This document shows, piece after piece, positions 61,236 through 64,000 of a stretch of DNA of 64,000 bases. Under the pieces are notes generated by a model that was given only the letters and a program-made list of their open reading frames with translations, was not told the DNA's origin and did no database searches. A program made the position numbers and the translations under genes. Source of the stretch: Pholis gunnellus (Eukaryota > Chordata > Actinopteri > Perciformes > Pholidae); the NCBI GenBank assembly GCA_910591455.2, contig OU342819.1, positions 12,312,906 to 12,376,905 of the forward strand, written 5' to 3'. Position 1 is the first letter of the stretch; every line of letters starts with the position of its first letter.

Positions 61236-62704
61236 GTGGGTGGTGATTGAGGAGGGGGGGGGGGGGGGGCGAGGGGTAGAAGTTTTGGATTTCTGGAAAA
61301 ATCATAGAGCTTTTTATAAATGCATTCCAGACAGAAAATGTGACTAATTCTCCAGGGAGGTCAGGCAACATCAAGACACATACAAATGGGGCACTACATA
61401 ATAAAGCAGCAGAATGAGTTTTGTAACATGCTTTTGCACAAGTTGCTGTATTTCAGCTATATTTTTCTACCTCGTGCGGTTGCTTCTTCACAGCCAGCAA
61501 TAACTATAGTGGATACCGAGGTGCTTACTTTAATATGTAAGAGCTTTCTCAAGCTGAATAACAACATTAAAGGGCATAAGAAATGTGAGGTTATAAAAGA
61601 GTATCTTGTCATTAAACTTTAAGGAATTTCACATCAAGGCCACAGACTTTGAAAAAGCCTTATAAGTGGGCTCAAGTGGAGTTTTTTTCAATACCGAAGC
61701 CAGAACAACACCTGAGATTCTGTACTGAAAAAACTACGTTTTTGCATATCTACTGCAGAAAACAATGTATGCACAAGGCTCATGTAAAAGATAGTAAATA
61801 TGGTGTCATGACCTCTGTGATAATCAATGCCCCCCCCCCCCCACACACACACACACACACACACACGAAGGAAGACAAGTATACAAACTGCCGCTGTGCC
61901 TTTTGAACAGGACGTGGTGCTGAAATAACGTCTAGTAAATTTACCAGCTGGTTAACACGGATAGCAAATATAATCATTTGTAGTGAGACTATGTAACATA
62001 TGGAAGAAATATAACACAATCCTTCATCAATTCATAAGCAATAGAACACACCATTGTTCAGTTTATGTTCAGGGGTTTTGCAAATACAGCATTAGTTGGT
62101 CTGGTACGACCAGAGGTTTATGGTGGCTACATTTTTGATAGAAATTGCTGTGCAGCTGACATTATTGAGTTAGTTTGATGACTTTTTGACACTTCATTCC
62201 TTACATCATGTTTTCTGTTATCCTGCGATGGCCACTCGCTGCTCCTCTTCGAAAGTTGATAGCTTTGTGTTTGAATTCAAACACAGTTTTAATCCCACAG
62301 TTGTGGCCTATTTGACCGTGACATATTTGTGTCTTACAAACACAAATTGGGGGCACCTGAACCGTAATGGCATGCTGAAGAGTTTCTTTAAGGCAACAAC
62401 AACCACAACAGCAGTAATTTTTAGTCATCCTTAAATCACGTAGCCCACAGTTTTCTCTAGTCCGTACTTCAACAGAGAATATACACATCACATAAATGAG
62501 TCTTAATTTGCTGTTAGCCCTTGCTTACTAATGGGAAAAATTACATATGATATTGGATATAATTCTAAAAAAAACAAATAAAATGTATTTTAGTCTTAAA
62601 TTATTACTGTGACATAAATAAAAAAACGAAACATGTTGAAAACCGTCCCTGTAGAATTTGGCTACCCAATGCTAAAAAAAACTGGCCCATAGATAGAAAC
62701 CCAA

Positions 62705-62850
62705 ATTCTTTTGTTGTTTATTCCAATTTTATTTAACCAGGATATTTACATTGAGATTTGTAACATGCAAAAGTTGTTACAAATGTCTTTAGCGAAGGAG
62801 TCCGGGCCAAAACTGCAGCATAAAAACGTTTCACATAAAAACACCAAAAT
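62705..62850. mobile_element. Degraded retroelement-like fragment
   Basis: TTTTATTTAACCAGGATATT, CATTGAGATTTGTAAC and GGAGTCCGGGCCAAAAC match, from memory, a short repeat common in fish genomes (TTTAACCAGG...CATTGAGAT...GAGTCCTGGCCAA). Non-coding. Confidence 0.55.
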
Positions 62851-63393
62851 ACAGACTTAAAACAAAACAGCTAAATTAGATTAGATTAGATTGAATATTA
62901 GCTGCATGGCCAAGGCAGGTGGGATTTGTTGTCAGTACAGTATGTTAATATCTGCAGCACAAATAAATAAATGGACAACAGCAGACAATCATGGTAATGC
63001 GTGTCAGTTATGTCAACATAAGACATTTCACATAAAGGAACAGTCAAATTACATCAAACAATGAATTAGCAGTGTTCTCCCATAACAGGACATGTACATT
63101 CAAGGGTCAAATATAAACCTTAATCTTCTGTGTTTATAAAATAATCTAGTTTAAAGTGTCTCTGTAGCTCACACAAAGATGAGGTTGCAAAAGCTTTAAA
63201 AGCCCTTTCACCAGGGACAGTTCGTGTTCGAGGAATGACGTACATAATTTGTCAGCGTTACCCAAGGTTGCAGCTTCTGATAGTTTCAGGAGTCGGTAGA
63301 GAAGTATTGTCGTTTAGGAGAAAGATGTGTAAATGTGCCGAGGGGGCACACCAAGCAACGGCTTTTATAACATTCTACTTAGCAGTGGCTCTA

Positions 63394-63515
<122 letters not shown>

Positions 63516-64000
63516 TGGGTGGATGGGTGGATGGGTGGATGTCAAGAAGTGCTGTATTCAGGGGGTAACGAGTGTGAATGTGTGGGCGTAATATGCTTCG
63601 CGTGCTCGTCAAAACCCATCAGCTATCTTCTCAATGCGTGTGTGTGTGTGTGTATGTGCACGTGCACGTGTATCTCTCTGGTGGCATTAATTTTGTCTGA
63701 CTTTGACAGGGTCTGTTTGGCCCAGTCTGTTATGGTGAGTTTGGTCTGTGACAGGTTGAGACATCAACAAATTACATCCAGCTGAACAGAGAGAGAAGGG
63801 GGAGACAAAGTGCACGAGTTCAAACATAAACCTACAAGTAAATAGAGAGACAGTCAGAGAGGAGAGGTGAAGAACAAATTTGGAGGAGCAGAAGAGGAAG
63901 ATGGAGGGAGAGAGACAGCGCCCGGTGGTTGTGGTGGCGGTGGTGGCGGGGGGGGGGGGGCAACAGGAGACCGGAGCTAAAGACAAAAGGGAGCGAGGGA

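Overview
This is a stretch of teleost fish nuclear DNA, most likely from a spiny-rayed (percomorph) species. The evidence is split vertebrate genes with GT-AG introns, very dense (CA/TG)n microsatellites, degraded fish-type interspersed repeats, and three vertebrate genes with recognisable proteins. No bacterial, viral or organellar genes, rRNA, tRNA or CRISPR were seen.

Layout. 92-204 holds one exon of an unidentified gene whose body lies to the left. 205-14190 is gene-poor, with microsatellites and a pair of diverged direct repeats near 6.7 and 10.3 kb. 14.2-24.4 kb holds four intact three-exon copies (A-, B+, C-, D+) of a divergent forkhead/winged-helix gene. They form two head-to-head pairs with nested inverted repeats, and a second inverted repeat flanks copy D. 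25.8-33.4 kb is a complete beta-catenin gene on the minus strand, read here as ctnnb2, with 15 coding exons and 768 residues. 35.4-44.1 kb is a complete cytoplasmic dynein 1 light intermediate chain gene on the minus strand (dync1li1, 13 coding exons, 485 residues). 45.1-61.2 kb is a copine gene of the cpne4 type on the plus strand. It has 14 coding exons in view, and its last coding exon lies beyond the right edge. 61.2-64 kb is intron-like DNA with repeats.

Beta-catenin (Wnt signalling and adhesion), dynein LIC (cargo adaptor coupling) and copine (calcium-dependent membrane binding) are ordinary neighbours with no operon-like link. The unusual part is the forkhead cluster. Its four ~300-residue proteins retain the forkhead fold signature and an eh1-like (Groucho-type) motif, but the recognition helix is changed and varies between copies. 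The copies are so alike, introns included, that recent duplication or gene conversion is likely.

Exon boundaries were read by hand from splice consensus and reading-frame continuity. The three complete or nearly complete conserved genes and all four forkhead copies stay in frame across every junction. Gene names rest on remembered family sequences, not on a search.
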